Of a stretch of DNA of 64,000 nt, positions 48,611 through 60,914 are shown one piece after another (position 1 is the stretch's first letter; each line of letters starts with the position of its first letter). The notes beneath the pieces are model-generated. The model did not search any database. It was not told the origin of the DNA and saw only the letters and a program-made list of their open reading frames with translations. Source of the DNA: Embiotoca jacksoni (taxonomy: Eukaryota > Chordata > Actinopteri > Embiotocidae); the NCBI GenBank assembly GCA_022577435.1, contig JAKOON010000006.1:15169501-15233500 (forward strand), in the 5' to 3' direction. The position numbers and the translations under genes are program-made.

Positions 48611-51159
48611 AACCACCTGCATCTCCGCTGCAGGGGTGGAGAGTCTTCTCATTGACTTTAATACAGTAATTCCCACTTCAGACAGCTAAACACTCGGAAC
48701 GAGCCCAGAGCTAATAATTAAAGTTCACACCCGGTAAACAAGCTCTGTCCTGACGATGTACATTACAACTGTAGCAGGCAGTTGACAGCATCAGTGGCTG
48801 CAGGTGTTTCTCTCTCATGTCTTCTGTGTCTGTGGGTTTGATCTTGTAAAGAAGTAGTAATCAAACGGGAGCGAAGTGGTTTGGAGAAAAGCTGTTGATA
48901 CTAACGCTGAAAGCAAAGACTGCGACGTGATTCCTCTGAGGGTTCTGGTGACAGTCGCCACGAGCCGGGGACAGGTGGAAAAGATGCTCGTGAGCAGAAA
49001 CACACGGAGAAATCGAAACTCTTATTATTTTTCTTTTTTTCTTTCCAGACTTCTGTTTTCCTCTCAGCTCAGAGTTTTGGAAAGCCAGCCAACAGTGGGC
49101 TTTTCATAGTAACCACATGGGACGATAATGCCTGTATTTGGTCTGAACACTTCAGAAAAATCTGAAAATCTCCCTCGCTCTCTCCCCTCTCTTGCCGCCT
49201 CTCTCTCCCTTCTTTCTTATCTGTCTTATTGCCCTCATGGTTGACCAAAAGAAAATCTCCTACTGCCAGAGGAACCATCCTTGCTTGTCCCAAAGCAATT
49301 ACAAGCCTGGCTATTTCTTACCCTCAGCTAAACATATTGCAGACTGATATTGCATGACTTCCTTCTCCTACCTCTTCTACCCAAAGATAACAGTGAAAAG
49401 TACACTCATACTGCAGTGAGAGTGTCTGGGGAACTTCTCAGAGACATTGCCTCTGAAGTTAAGCCTGTGGAAAACCACCCTTTGATTGCAGTTTGAAATT
49501 AAGAGCCCTAACTGGCCGTCTTTGTGGAGAGCAGGGGGGAAAAAAGCAGTGCTAGTAATGAGAAAGGTACTGGTGCTGTATAAAACCCCAGCATCCACTT
49601 TAGTGTGTAAATGTGCTGACAGTTTTACATGTTGTCCTGGGTTTTATAAGAACCTGAGTCACTTTTCTAGCTAAAATGTCAATCTGCCCTGTAAGGACGT
49701 CGTGACATTTCCTCACTTGAGCTTCATACATCAAAGCTTATTTTAATCAATACACATATATCACCACTCGATCCCAAGTTTAATAGTGACACAGTTTGCT
49801 CCTAGTGACAAACCCTGACTATGCAGTTCCCCTCAGCTGCATAGAGATTTTCCTTTTCAGTGTTGAACTGACAAGAAGGCTCTCCTGAAAAAAAAAAGAA
49901 AGCCCACACCTGCCTATATTGGAGGACATTAACAGCTCCCAGTGCCTCTGCTGGGCCACAAACATTATTAAAACTCATCTCACCCCAGACACCATCTTCC
50001 TGTCCTGCCCAATCTCTGACTCCAGAAAAGTTTCATCAGAGACTCCAACTCAAAAGCCTCTGATAGACCAACGGTACAGTCAGCAGACGTGACAAAGATA
50101 GTGACGAGCTTGCTAAAAAAAAAAGTGCATTTAGCACTTAGCTTTGAGCACATTTAGCATCCACAGAGCCAGATATTTCTTTCCAGGGGTTGGTAGACAA
50201 AGCAACAGCTTAAACAGACAGAAACATGACTCCAAATGAAAGCTAAGGTTGCTCCATGAATGTTTAAATAGGCAACTGTTTGGTAACAGATTAACCATAT
50301 CCACTTAAAAGTTGATAATATATCAGCGTTTACATCTTGATACTGGCCAACAATGCAGAAATGCGGTAAAATAATGCAGGCTTCACATTAAGAATTTGGC
50401 AGCACAATGTTGATTAAAAAGTTTTAAGTGAGCTGTAATAAATTAGTGACTTAAACATCATCGCTTATTCACAAAAAAAGAAACCCTTTTACAAACCATA
50501 AAATACAGCAAATCTGCCAATTTTAAGTTATTTCTTTCTGTTTAGATATCAGTTCACAAAAAAAGTGTTTTTAATAGTTTTGTTACCATCACAGTGTGAG
50601 CTGAAAGAAATAAGAAACACTTCGAAGAAAACCACAACAATATTCAGACAGTTGGCCTCCCTCTCAGTTTTCCTCCATGCCAACTACTTACTGCATGAAC
50701 ACCCAGCTAATTCTTTCATGTGAACAAATAAAAAAAAAAGTCACAACCTGACGTCCCGTCATTTCTAACCCTCCCTGGGTGCTGTTCGACTGTTTGCAAT
50801 ACTGCCGCAGAAGTCTATAATCTAGCTAATAAACAATTACATTGATGAGAAAATATTTACAGAGCTGTGCAAAGCAGGGTACGCGTCCCTTGTGCTCATG
50901 CTGATCAGTTGAGTTATGGAGGTTATTTTCATTCAACTGAAAAACTGATGGTATTTGACAGTGTCGCAGCCTGTGGGCTAAATGAAAGCTCTCCGCTTCA
51001 TATTATTCCCTCCTGTAGGCCAAATGTTGTGAGCATCGCAGCTCTATCCAGAATGATCTTGCCTATTTGAACATGGATATTACAGAAAATTATGTCAAAG
51101 ACTTGAAAGATACATGATGCAAGAAATGTTACATATTCCATGTCCATATGTTACAATTA
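48611..51159. other. Noncoding stretch, nothing recognised
   Basis: Mixed AT-rich DNA with a pyrimidine-rich stretch near 49170-49220. Short open frames only. Confidence 0.5.
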
Positions 51160-51472
51160 CGGCCTTGCAGTGCACTGCTTCACCAACCAGTGAAGTTGCA
51201 ATTTACATCCATTTCTGTTCAGACTTATATGAGTTCCTGAGAAATCGTGTTGAGAATAATGGGAAAGATGTGAGGTCACTGTGACTTTTGATCATCAAAA
51301 TCAAAGCAGTTCATTCTTGGCATCAAGTGAACATTTGTGCCGAATGTGAAGAGATTCTTTCAAGGCGTCCCTGAGATAACAAAGAGAGAAGGGGGCGGAT
51401 GGATGACCAGACAACCCAAAAACATAATGCCTCCTCCCACGACTGTCATCAGTGCGGGGGCATTAAAATGGT
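51160..51472 (+). repeat. Teleost interspersed repeat (AACATAATGCCTCC type)
   Basis: The blocks GAGGTCACTGTGACTTTTGAT, CATCAAGTGAACATTTGTGCC, CTTTCAAGGCGTCCCTGAGAT, GGACCAGACAACCC-type sequence and AACATAATGCCTCCTCCCAC, ending GCGGGGGCATTAAAA, follow the order of a common fish repeat. The family name is not assigned. The left border is approximate. Confidence 0.55.
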
Positions 51473-53106
51473 TTATTTCCCAGTAACAAAAATGTAGCGC
51501 CACACTGGAACGTGGTAAACCATCTTTTAAGCACAAACAAACAGTGACAGGAAGTCTACCCTGCTGTTCATTACAAACTGTGAAGCAAATTCACACACAG
51601 GTCAGTTGACCCCACCTTTTTTCATTTTCTCTTTGACTAAACAAAAGTGTGTTTTTTCTCCTGTTTCCTCACTACCAGGGGCCGACTTACTGCTCAGGAA
51701 GACGGTTTTCCCCTCGGGGCGGGGGGGCTGGACCGGGTCAGCCGCTATGCCAAGCCTGATAGTATGAAAATGGAGGTGACAGGAAGTTGATGAAGAGGCC
51801 TGAGGCGTTACCTCCAACTGCTGTGCCCCTGACTGCTCCACTCTGCCAGGCGGTAATGAACCTGTGAGGCTGAGCTCCCCCTCACCTGTCACCCAGTCAT
51901 TCTTTACCGACCGCATTTCAGCACGGGAAAGAGACAGAAACAAGCAAACACATTCACAGAGTGGTCAATATTCAGCATCAACCAGCAGACAAACAATAAC
52001 ACATTTCAGGTCTCAGTTCGGCTGATTATATGAAGCACGTGGATATAAAATAAAAGGAGAAACATGGAGTCAGCAAAGACTACAAAACAGCTGAAGGTGA
52101 AGTGAGAAAGCGGGAAACAGCATAAATAGGTGAATATTCAAAGACAAGGTAGAGAAGGTGTGTGCGTGTTCGTGTCCTCTACCCTGTCGCCCAGTCGACT
52201 GTCTCTGTTTTTCCTCAATCCCTCAAACCCACTGATGGAGAACACAACCTCCATGTGTAAGCTGAGAGAGGATTTTCACTGCCTACCCATCTCCCATCCT
52301 CAATACTCTCTCTCTCATTCCAATTTTTGGTGAGCCATAAAAACTTTGAATAATTCCCACAGAGGAGCGAAGAAAGATGAGTTATTTCTGGTCTCCAGGG
52401 TTCCGGAAGAAAAAAAAATATCCTGTTCATTTTCTTGCACAGATAATAAGAAGCAACATGCAGTTAAGAGCTTTCCCAAGGCCAATAAGGACCCGAGTCT
52501 CCCTCTGATGAGTCATCGGTGCTGAAAGTGAGCATCTGTGCTCGGAAATATCTTGTTCTTTCATAAAAAGTCAAAGGTACAATCCAGAGGAGAGATGAGG
52601 ATAGTAGGATTTCTCTTTCTCACAAACTAATGGCTAAACACAACGGGTTGCTAGTTATTGCCTTCAAACACACCTGAGCAGTTTCTGATCCCATCAACCT
52701 CGGCAGGATGTGTGTGCTCATCCAATATGGATACAACCATTATAAAATGACCTTGGAAAAATTATCTTAACTCAAAGTCGACGTTTGTGTCATGAAATAT
52801 GTTTGTGTGTGAGGGGAAAGAGTCACCGGTATATCTGTTCAAGGATGATCTTTGGCATTGAATGTGGTTTCTGACTGAACTCTATTTCTGTTCTTTGAGC
52901 AGCCGCTGCTGAAGTTAAGACACATTGCAGTACTTTTATAAAGGGAAGCTCCTTCCACATTTCTCTTCTGAGATACAATAGTGATATTTCACACAGCCAC
53001 AGAAAGTCTGTCAGGGAGCATAATTTGTTTTAGGCATTTTAGCAAAGTACCATATCTTTTTTGTTAGTGTACCTGTATTGAAGAAAACCTGGTATCACAA
53101 CAAAAT
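51473..53106. other. Noncoding stretch, nothing firm
   Basis: A G run lies near 51718-51727, within a GC-rich patch (51660-51900) whose minus strand is open for 113 codons (51943-51602). No domain is recognised and no strong splice pair was found. The rest is AT-rich. Confidence 0.4.
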
Positions 53107-53604
53107 GTGTAATACACCCATCGGTCCACTAGAAAAATACTGTGACTGTCGCATTTTGATTCACCCGAGTGTGAAAAGTAAGCTGCCTCAGGTTTAAAAG
53201 CCAAGAGGTTAAGTTTAATAAAAGATCATGGTTTGGGTTTAAGGTGACACGGTTGCAAATTGGCTAGGTTTAGGCACAAAAACGGCTTGGTTAGAGTGAG
53301 TAAAAAAAACAAAAACTGGTTTGGGTAAACGGGTGTAATTTTATTTAATGTAATGTTACATACGTCATAAGTTACTTAACGTAAGTTAAGTACTGTAAGT
53401 TATATGCTGCCTTATATGCATAACTAAAGGAAATCAATGTCGCTTTTTCACGGACTCGAACAATAAGGTAATAAGGTCATGTTCTCTCTGTAAATGACTA
53501 CATGTTCGAACCCTGTTTATACATGCGGGTACTTTTTACGCCAATGCGAGATAAAACATGACACTGGCACAGGATCCTCTGGTGGACTGATGGGTGTATT
53601 GCAC
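53107..53604. mobile_element. MITE with about 26-bp terminal inverted repeats
   Basis: The left end GTGTAATACACCCATCGGTCC (53107-53127) and right end GGACTGATGGGTGTATTGCAC (53584-53604) are inverse repeats with two mismatches. Weaker complementarity continues inward for about 70 bp. The interior has GGTTTAGGCACAAAAAC, CTTGGTTAGAGTGAG and ACGTAAGTTAAGTACTGTAAG blocks of a familiar teleost repeat. There is no coding content. The target duplication is not clear, so the superfamily is not assigned. Confidence 0.75.
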
Positions 53605-55201
53605 GTGGGTGTGATACTAGGCTTTACATTTTTTAGAACGCAATAAATAGAGAAATGACAAGAAATGAGGGCAGAGAAAGTGAGGGAACATGGAATAAAA
53701 CCCTGGACAGACACAAAAAAGGGATTTTGTGGCTCACGGTCAGCATGTGAACTCTGAGGCCACCAGGGTGCCGCGGATGTCTCTGTGTCTGTTATTTTTT
53801 CGGTGAATACTGTCATACCATTTCATTTAAGAAACAATCACCATGCTTAAAATTCTGCTGAGTGGAGCAGCCTGATAAAACATTCAGTAGTTTCATTGAT
53901 TAGTGTATGTTTTGTGTCAATTCTGTAATTTCATTTTGTTAGCAAATCATTCTGAATTTGCCGCCGCTCTGATTTGTGCCGCCAACTGGCATCTTCTCTC
54001 CAACAACGGCTGCTGAAGCTCAGGAGACAGCAGTATGTTGAGGCACACTGACGATATTAAAATAAAGATGTATCCTTAGCAGCGCTTTGCTTCTCTTTCT
54101 TTTCTGTCCCTTTAAACTCCTCTACTAGATGAGAGCTCATCTTTTTGAAATGAACGGGTTATAATCTTGATTTTTCTGCATGATCCTTTCCTTTATTCTC
54201 TTGTTTTTTAACATCAGGCTCTCATATTTGTTGTTTTAGTATCAAGGTCTACTTGAAGTCACATTATTTTATCAGCATGGTTGCTCCTGGCAGCACTTTC
54301 ATCCACTGCGAAGCAATTGATGAGGGACTGTGCAGAGAAAGCAACTTTTGGCTCCGCTGAAAATATTTGCCTTTCCATAAAGCATTTTGCCCAGACAAAA
54401 TGAAATGGAAAATAAATTAACAAACACTCTCAGATGCAAAATATGACTGGGAAGTGATTTAGTTTCGTCTCAAGAACAGTTCAGTTCACCGTTGGAGTGA
54501 TTTAGCACAGCAGTATATCTGTATTCCATCAACTGGGATAATTGAAACGTATTTTAATTAAAATATTACTCATCAATCAAAGGCAATGAGATTGATGAAA
54601 GACTATTTGTGGTATATTAGTGTCTTTCACTGAGGTTGTGTATTGTAAATAACATCACACTGCGTTGTAATTCCTGAAATGTTTTGACAAAAATTTAATT
54701 TAAAGCACACTCTCTCACTTGCCTCATCAACGCACTACACAGGCTGGACTCGGGAAAGCAAAGGTGTCGTATCATTTATTGCGAGCGCCAAATTAACAGT
54801 AAACGCAACAGCATCTGTAGCAATCACAGGAACTCCAGTACAGGGCCACAGTGTCTTCCCGGGGTAATATGGGGCACTAAAACGGAAAACAATACATGCA
54901 TTGGGAGCTGGGCCGGTCTCCCCAGAACCAAAGGTCGTTGTCTTTCAATAAATCAGTGGAGGCAATACAAGGGGATGATTGTATAGGCTGCCGGCCATAG
55001 TGGAGCTATTACTTATCCCCTCCTGCCAATGCACAGGGTCCAGTCATTTTGCTCAGGCCAGCACAGGGTCACACAGTGGAAGCAGGAGGAGTGCAGAAAC
55101 ACAATATTACTTCCTTGTGCACATTTGCAAAATGCATCCTTTTATACAAGCACAAATAGGATAACTGACCATTACCACTGTGGATATTTGCAATACTAGC
55201 A

Positions 55202-55202
<1 letters not shown>
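53605..55202. other. Noncoding stretch, nothing recognised
   Basis: AT-rich DNA up to the (TG)n array. No exon is recognised. Confidence 0.5.

Positions 55203-55279
<77 letters not shown>
55203..55279 (+). repeat. (TG)38 microsatellite
   Basis: A pure TG dinucleotide array of about 77 bp. It is long and uninterrupted, so probably polymorphic, and able to form Z-DNA. Confidence 0.98.
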
Positions 55280-55281
<2 letters not shown>

Positions 55282-57254
55282 TGTATGCTGCAGTTCCTCC
55301 TGACCTTATATGGCTGCAGCTAATCTGCAGTCAGGCTCTAGTGTCATTAGTCCTGTCACTCTCCTTGAAGCTCATAGCTACACATATTCATCAATGACTT
55401 AGAAATGCGTGGGTGATTTGCAACTATGAGGCTGTATTGGTGTGATTAAAGTGTATTATTCCACTGCTGGACAAGGCTTCAAGTAATTGTTTTAACAATG
55501 CTGACAGCAGACAAGCCCTGAGAGGGTGTTGTTGAACCTTTCACTGGAGGGAAGTGAAGAAATCACAAGAGAAAGGAAATTAATGTCAGGGGCAGACACG
55601 GGGAGAATATGAGGTGTTAAATCTACAAGTGGGACAGTTACAGTTCAATATCTTTGCTCCTCATTTTCCTGCTCACTGTATTACATGAGCATCTTCACCA
55701 CAAGGCTGTGAAATCAAGGTCATTCCTGCTACATCACAGTGATTCCAGACCAATAAAAGAGCCTCAGCTCTGAACTCGGAGGCAGAACATGATTTGTTTT
55801 TCACTTGCCGATTTTCAAGACCATTCGAGACCCACTGGACGTTACCAACTCCATATAATCTATTGCACTCAAACAGGACTCTGCTAGTATGATAATATTC
55901 TTCAGTCAGATTGTTTCGGTGCAGTAATATTATTGATTGATTTACTCACCAGAGCCCAGTTCAATATTACTCTGATCTGTGCACAAACACAGCACTTCAG
56001 TTTGTTATTATTTCTGTAACAATGCTGCATGAACACCTGACTGTTGTTTCAGTCCCATTTCTGAAATTTATCTTGTTAGTGGTGTTTAAACTAATTTATA
56101 GACTGACAGAAAACCCATCAATAATACATTTTCATTGAACGAGCAAAAAGTCAAAAATCATGTGAGTCTGTAGTTGCTATTTTTCCTGATTATTATTTCT
56201 ATAAGTTGAATATTTCATACTATTAATTGGACAATGAGATAAACAACTGTCCATTTAAAAAGACAATTTGGGACCTTGTCAATTTTCACTATTTTTGAAA
56301 TTTGAAATACAAAACGATAAAAATCATTAAAGGATGAAAATGTAACCAAAAGACTGAAAATGGATTGATAAGAATAAGAATTAACATTTTCTGTATAGAA
56401 CAATGTTCATATAAGATTCTTAACAAGTGTATACAAAGAAGAGACTTATTGCTCAAAGTTAATATTTTCATAAATTTGTCAAATCAGTCTTTTTATCCTC
56501 TTTCTTATAACTTTGACCAATAAAATCACATCATATGATATTAAATATACAGTAAAAACACACTGTAGTCAAGCAGGTAAATCACAGTGACTCAGACACT
56601 ACAAAATACCAGACAAAGATTTTGAAGTAAACGCGACCAACAACCATGACTGTACCACTAGATAAACAGACAACTGAGTTTTATGTCGGTAATGAGTGAT
56701 TTAATTTTTTTCCTGCTTTAACAAAAATGATTTGTATCAGTAGACAACCAGTTTGACTTGACTCATCTCGATAAATAATAAAAAAAATACTGCATATTTC
56801 AATTACTCACACACGACTGAAGTTTGATCTGCTGCAGGAGTTGTAGAATAAAAAAAAACTAACATTAAATGGTTCTGAAAAGTTATAAATATGCCAACTA
56901 CAGAGTCACACTTTGAGCAACTGTCCATCACCCTGCAGAGTTACAGTCTGTCAGTTCAAATAGTGATACTGCAAAATGAAAGACAATAAAATGTTCTTGC
57001 AGTGTCATCAGAGGTGTCGGAGCCTCGTAATGAATGTGGCTGATATCACATTCATTTTGCAATATCACAAACTTAGAATAGTTGCCGTTCTCAAATGTTA
57101 TCACATCCATCAAAACAAAAACAACACTGCTTCGAAGCAAGACATCTTCATAATACAAAACATTATTAAATTATTGTTCCAGGTTGAAAAATTCCTAAAA
57201 AAAAACAGTGAGACTCTACAAGAACCGTCCATTACTTCAAAGTAAACCCTTCAC
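55280..57254. other. Noncoding stretch, nothing recognised
   Basis: AT-rich DNA. Parts at about 56090-56270 may be further decayed GATTAAT-family repeat. No gene is visible. Confidence 0.45.
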
Positions 57255-57705
57255 CAGAGCCTGGACCATATATCGGCTGGCTGATTTTATTGGCAGATAG
57301 ACTCACATTTATATCGGTATCGGCATACAATACATACGTTGTCCCATGTCCGCCAAAATGAAACCTTTTATCATTGAATATATCGCAGAAAAAATTGCTT
57401 GGAGTTAATTACAAATTGCTCTATTTGTGTGTTGTTGTTTTTTTTAATAGTTTTTCATAATCATTAAATTCCCAGTAAGACTGACTGATGTCAGTGGAAT
57501 ATAAACAGTAAAAAAATCCTGCCTCCATTACATATCTTTGCCACAATTGCCAAAAGTGTTTGATAACCACCTTTGAGGGGTCATTGTAAAAATGGGTACA
57601 CAGTATATACAAAGAATATCGGCTGATGTATCAAAATCAAAAACAAATTTGACTCCCCAATATCAGTATCAGCCAGAAAAATCCAGTATCAGCTGGTCTC
57701 TATCA
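57255..57705 (+). repeat. hAT-like nonautonomous repeat (TATCGGC-type ends), forward copy
   Basis: The left end reads CAGAGCCTGGACCATATATC then GGCTGGCTGATTTTATTGGC. The right end reads CCAATATCAGTATCAGCC and CCAGTATCAGCTGGTCTCTA. The ends are inverse to each other in pattern and match the copy at 7331-7718 in the opposite orientation. Internal ATATCGGTATCGGCATACA and GAATATCGGCTGATGTATC repeats fit the same family. Confidence 0.65.
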
Positions 57706-58972
57706 GTCACTAAAATATGATTCCATAACTCTACTGGCAAAAAAACCCCACAAACAGTCGTATTTTTAATCAGGTCAGACAACTTCAGGCAATAATCTTT
57801 TTATGTTTTGTTTGTTTGTTTGTTTATTTGTTTAATTGATGTGTTTAAAATGTGCAGATTGTTTAGTGCCCTAAGATTTTAAGATAGTGACTATTCGACC
57901 ACAATAATCTCTCTTAAACCTGCTCTGCCAAACTTTTGTCTCCTACTTCTGCCAGTAGTCATTACAAAAACCAACATGCGCTTACATCACAGGCTCCGCC
58001 ATAGTCTTCTCCGTCACTACTTTTGCAGCAGCAAAACCACCAGCAAACCCCAGCAAAATGAATCGTTTCACTCTCAGAGTTTGATCCATTCTGTCCGATA
58101 TCTAATAATTTGGTAAGTCTAGAAGATCTGCGCAACTGAATTATTTAATGTTTTTGGTGTGCTTAAGCCGCCAATCGAGCCATCGAGCGTAGACCAGTAT
58201 GCAAACATCTGGCAATCGCAGGAGTGTCTTACTAGACAGAAGAGTTTAAAACAGCGGTAAGAGGCTTAATCAATAAATGGTGAACTTGAATGTACCAAAT
58301 TATCATTTATATATAAAAGTCCCATGCTGCAACTTCCCTGATCTTTAACACCACTAATTTCCTGTCCTAAAATCCCCCTATATTGCTTAACATTTTTTAA
58401 ATTTACGGCTAAATTATATGTACCTCATCTTACTACTCCTACAACAGCTTTTTAATGGAGAGTCTTTAGGAATATAATCAACACAATGTAAAGCTACTGT
58501 TTGAGGCTGGAAACCTACAGTGCGTGACACCAAAATAAATCAATCAATTACTAAGTCATACAGCCTTGGCAGGTGTAATGACTGATGTTAATAAGAGCAA
58601 AAATATCTACAGGATATAAACAGGATTTCATTAGTGATCAGGATAAGTGGGTGATATTTTAGTTCACAGAGTTTCTGTCCCTACTGGCTGAATCATTACC
58701 ACTTTTACTCAATCAAAAAGACAATTACTCATTTAAGAGGTGATACATGATGAGATTGTGTTTACACTGCGAGCTACAGGGTTACTTTTTGAAATTACGA
58801 TGCAGCCAGTGGTGAAAAGAAACTTAAAAACGGGGGCAGAGTGACTTCTACTGCGCTCAATGACAAACTCGGATTGCCTCTTTTCTTCTTCAACTGTTGT
58901 GTGAATCTTTGTTAGCTCCTCAAGCTTTCTCAGGGGAGGCAGGATTGAAGTGTAAGCTGGACGTGCCTTACC
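57706..58972. other. Noncoding stretch with a TTTG tetranucleotide run
   Basis: A (TTTG)n-like run lies at about 57805-57832. The rest is AT-rich with no recognised gene. Confidence 0.5.
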
Positions 58973-58983
58973 TCTGCTGTCAG

Positions 58984-59124
58984 AGGCAGTTTCAAGATGC
59001 AGGCTTCGTAATCTGTGGCGCGTTCTCCGACCGCACAGACACCGACGCTTCACCTTGACGTTTGAAGGGGACCCATCAGCGTCGATGGAGACAGCAGACA
59101 ATCCTCAGGTCTTGGCTGCAGAGG
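58984..59124 (+). other. CpG-rich candidate exon with splice-like borders on both strands
   Basis: On the plus strand a pyrimidine tract ends in CAG at 58981-58983 and a G/GTAAGG donor-like word lies at 59124/59125. The 141 bp between are open in phase (46 codons), reading RNLWRVLRPHRHRRFTLTFE, then GDPSASMETADNPQVLAAE. About ten CpGs fall in 85 bp, in a CpG-poor setting. On the minus strand the mirrored borders also look good: an acceptor ending at 59116 and AGAG/GTAAGG at 58972/58971, giving 144 nt. But all three minus frames hit a stop in that exact interval. No family is recognised. A noncoding transcript exon on either strand is possible. Confidence 0.25.
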
Positions 59125-59302
59125 GTAAGGAGATCAATCATGAGGCTTCAGACGCTGTGCATTAACTGACTCTTTAAATGGATGGAAGAATGGCAACAGC
59201 AGGTGATAAGAAAGGAGCCAAAGAACAGGTAAAGTGTAGCCCAAGTATTACATGTGAAAGCAGACTAGACATGAATATGATATATTTTATCAGTTACGCA
59301 CA

Positions 59303-59640
59303 TGTGGACAAAAGTTTGAGGACAAGCCTATCGAACAAAGCCCAAATATATAAAAACTACACTGCTACAGCATACAGTCATTGTTAGACAAGACTGTGCC
59401 CAACCTTAGAGGCCACATGTGCCATGCACGAAGGTCCAGTTTATTGGGAAATAACTTAGTGCACTACAGCTCTGAGTTTAACACAATCAAACATATTTTG
59501 AATAAACTTTAACCAGGCTTCATCGTCCAAAATCTGTGTCCAACCAATCTTATCCCCCGTGTGGCTGAATTGCAGCAAATCCCTGCAGCGAGGTTCCAAA
59601 ATGTTATGAAAGACCTTCCCAGAAGAGTTGAGGCTGGTAT
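59303..59640 (+). mobile_element. Tc1-like element remnant, fourth family
   Basis: It starts with TGGACAAAAGTTTGAGGACA, resembling the terminus of fish Tc1 elements that begin with a GTGGACAAAAGT-type repeat. At about 59566-59640 the plus strand encodes AELQQIPAARFQNVMKDLPR then RVEAG. This matches the C-terminal pattern of Tc1-type transposases (IP..RF..L..SLPRRVEAVI.AKGG). The catalytic region is missing and the right end is not clear. Confidence 0.55.
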
Positions 59641-59861
59641 GAGGTGCAATCAAAGAGTTCAGAGACTGTTCCTGTGCGTACCAACGCTGCGTAACACATT
59701 AATGTGCATCGCGTTGCTTGATCAACATCAGAACTTGTGTTACAAGCATTCTTATGGCCACTGTTACGTGTGCATTTGTGCCTTCACTGAAACTCCAGCA
59801 GAGAGCGCACATTCAATTTTGTGTTCGGCACAACACGGTGGCGTTTCTTTGACATTCGCAG

Positions 59862-59964
59862 GGTTGAGCACTGGAAATTCGTCTACCAGCGTCAGACTGT
59901 GAAGACCGAGTTCGACTGTGACGGTCTGAGGCGTCTGGGGGAAAACTCTGCACTTGGAAGCGAG
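59862..59964 (+). other. CpG-rich candidate exon
   Basis: TTTCTTTGACATTCGCAG (59844-59861) is an acceptor-like sequence. The next 103 bp are open (VEHWKFVYQRQTVKTEFDCD, then GLRRLGENSALGSE) with G/C-biased third positions, ending at GCGAG/GTGATG (59964/59965). The minus strand is also open across 60021-59764. The phase does not join with the candidate at 58984-59124 on the plus strand, so the two are not simple neighbours in one coding transcript. No family is recognised. Confidence 0.22.
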
Positions 59965-60589
59965 GTGATGGAGGAAACAGAGGGGAAGGTTAACTACAGC
60001 AGCTGAGTTACAGGATGTCAAACAAAAACAATAAGCTGAAAAACACTAAAATGCTCTGTGGCACTGAGGCAGTAATTCTCTGTGGGTAGGATACTACAAA
60101 TGACCTCATGCACACATAGTCATTATAAAATACTGATTATAGAAGATTAAAGTAAACCAATTAAATTGATCCACTAATAAACCCTGACAAAGAAAGACTG
60201 TATTTATGTTTTCACTGCTTAACATGACTGAACCACTGTTCTGTTATTGAGTCCCATGCTAAAGACTTGATGATGTCACTCCATTTAAGCAGCTCTGCAA
60301 TGAGGTGGTGAGGACTGATACGCTTATGTACATGTGCCGACACTCACGCTCACACACACCCACAGACACATATTCACAGACACATATTCACAGACAGGCC
60401 GACAGGTGACAGGTGAGATCAAAGCCTGAGCAGCTGGTGGTCTCCCTCCTCTGGAGACAGACAGATGGCACGCCATTAATTAAGCAGAAACCACTGTGGG
60501 CTCAGCCCACCTGAGATTAACGGTCTCCCCGCAGCCCTTAAATAGAGACTTCTATGAGGAAATTCTCAGGATCTCTCTCCCTTTCTCTG

Positions 60590-60869
60590 TCACACACGCA
60601 GTTGTGTTTTCATCACATCAGAGGACATTCAATTAACTTCCATTAATTTTCTGTAGACTTAACCTCAACTTAATTATAAGCAGACTGCTATCCAAACCCT
60701 GACTCTCACCCCGATATTAACCTAAACCTAACCCGACCCAACCGTAAAACAACTCTTCATTCTAAAATTGAATGATCGTATTATGAGGACTTTCTTTTTA
60801 TTCTTAAAAGAGACGTGTGGTCCCGATAATGTGCCTGTGTAACCAGATGTCTTAACAACATGAGTAATT

Positions 60870-60910
<41 letters not shown>
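60590..60910 (+). repeat. Fish repeat ending in an (AC)19 microsatellite
   Basis: The sequence has blocks GAGGACATTCAATTAACTTC, CATTAATTTTCTGTAGAC, AACCTAAACCTAACCC, GAGACGTGTGGTCCCGATAA, TGTGCCTGTGTAACCAGATG and CAACATGAGTAAT. They lead straight into a pure AC array at 60873-60910. This order fits a common teleost repeat that characteristically seeds (AC)n at its end. The AACCTAACCC words are part of the repeat and are not a telomere. Confidence 0.55.

Positions 60911-60914
<4 letters not shown>

Noticed and set aside
55206..55397. Cys-Val repeat open frame
   Set aside because: It is the translation of the (TG)38 microsatellite, not a gene.
58733..59101. 122-codon minus-strand gene
   Set aside because: There is no ATG start. 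A stop lies just upstream, before the nearest good acceptor, and composition becomes noncoding after about 58970.
60340..60400. CRISPR-like or tandem array
   Set aside because: Only two copies of a 14-bp ACAGACACATATTC unit next to CA-rich DNA. It is simple repeat expansion.
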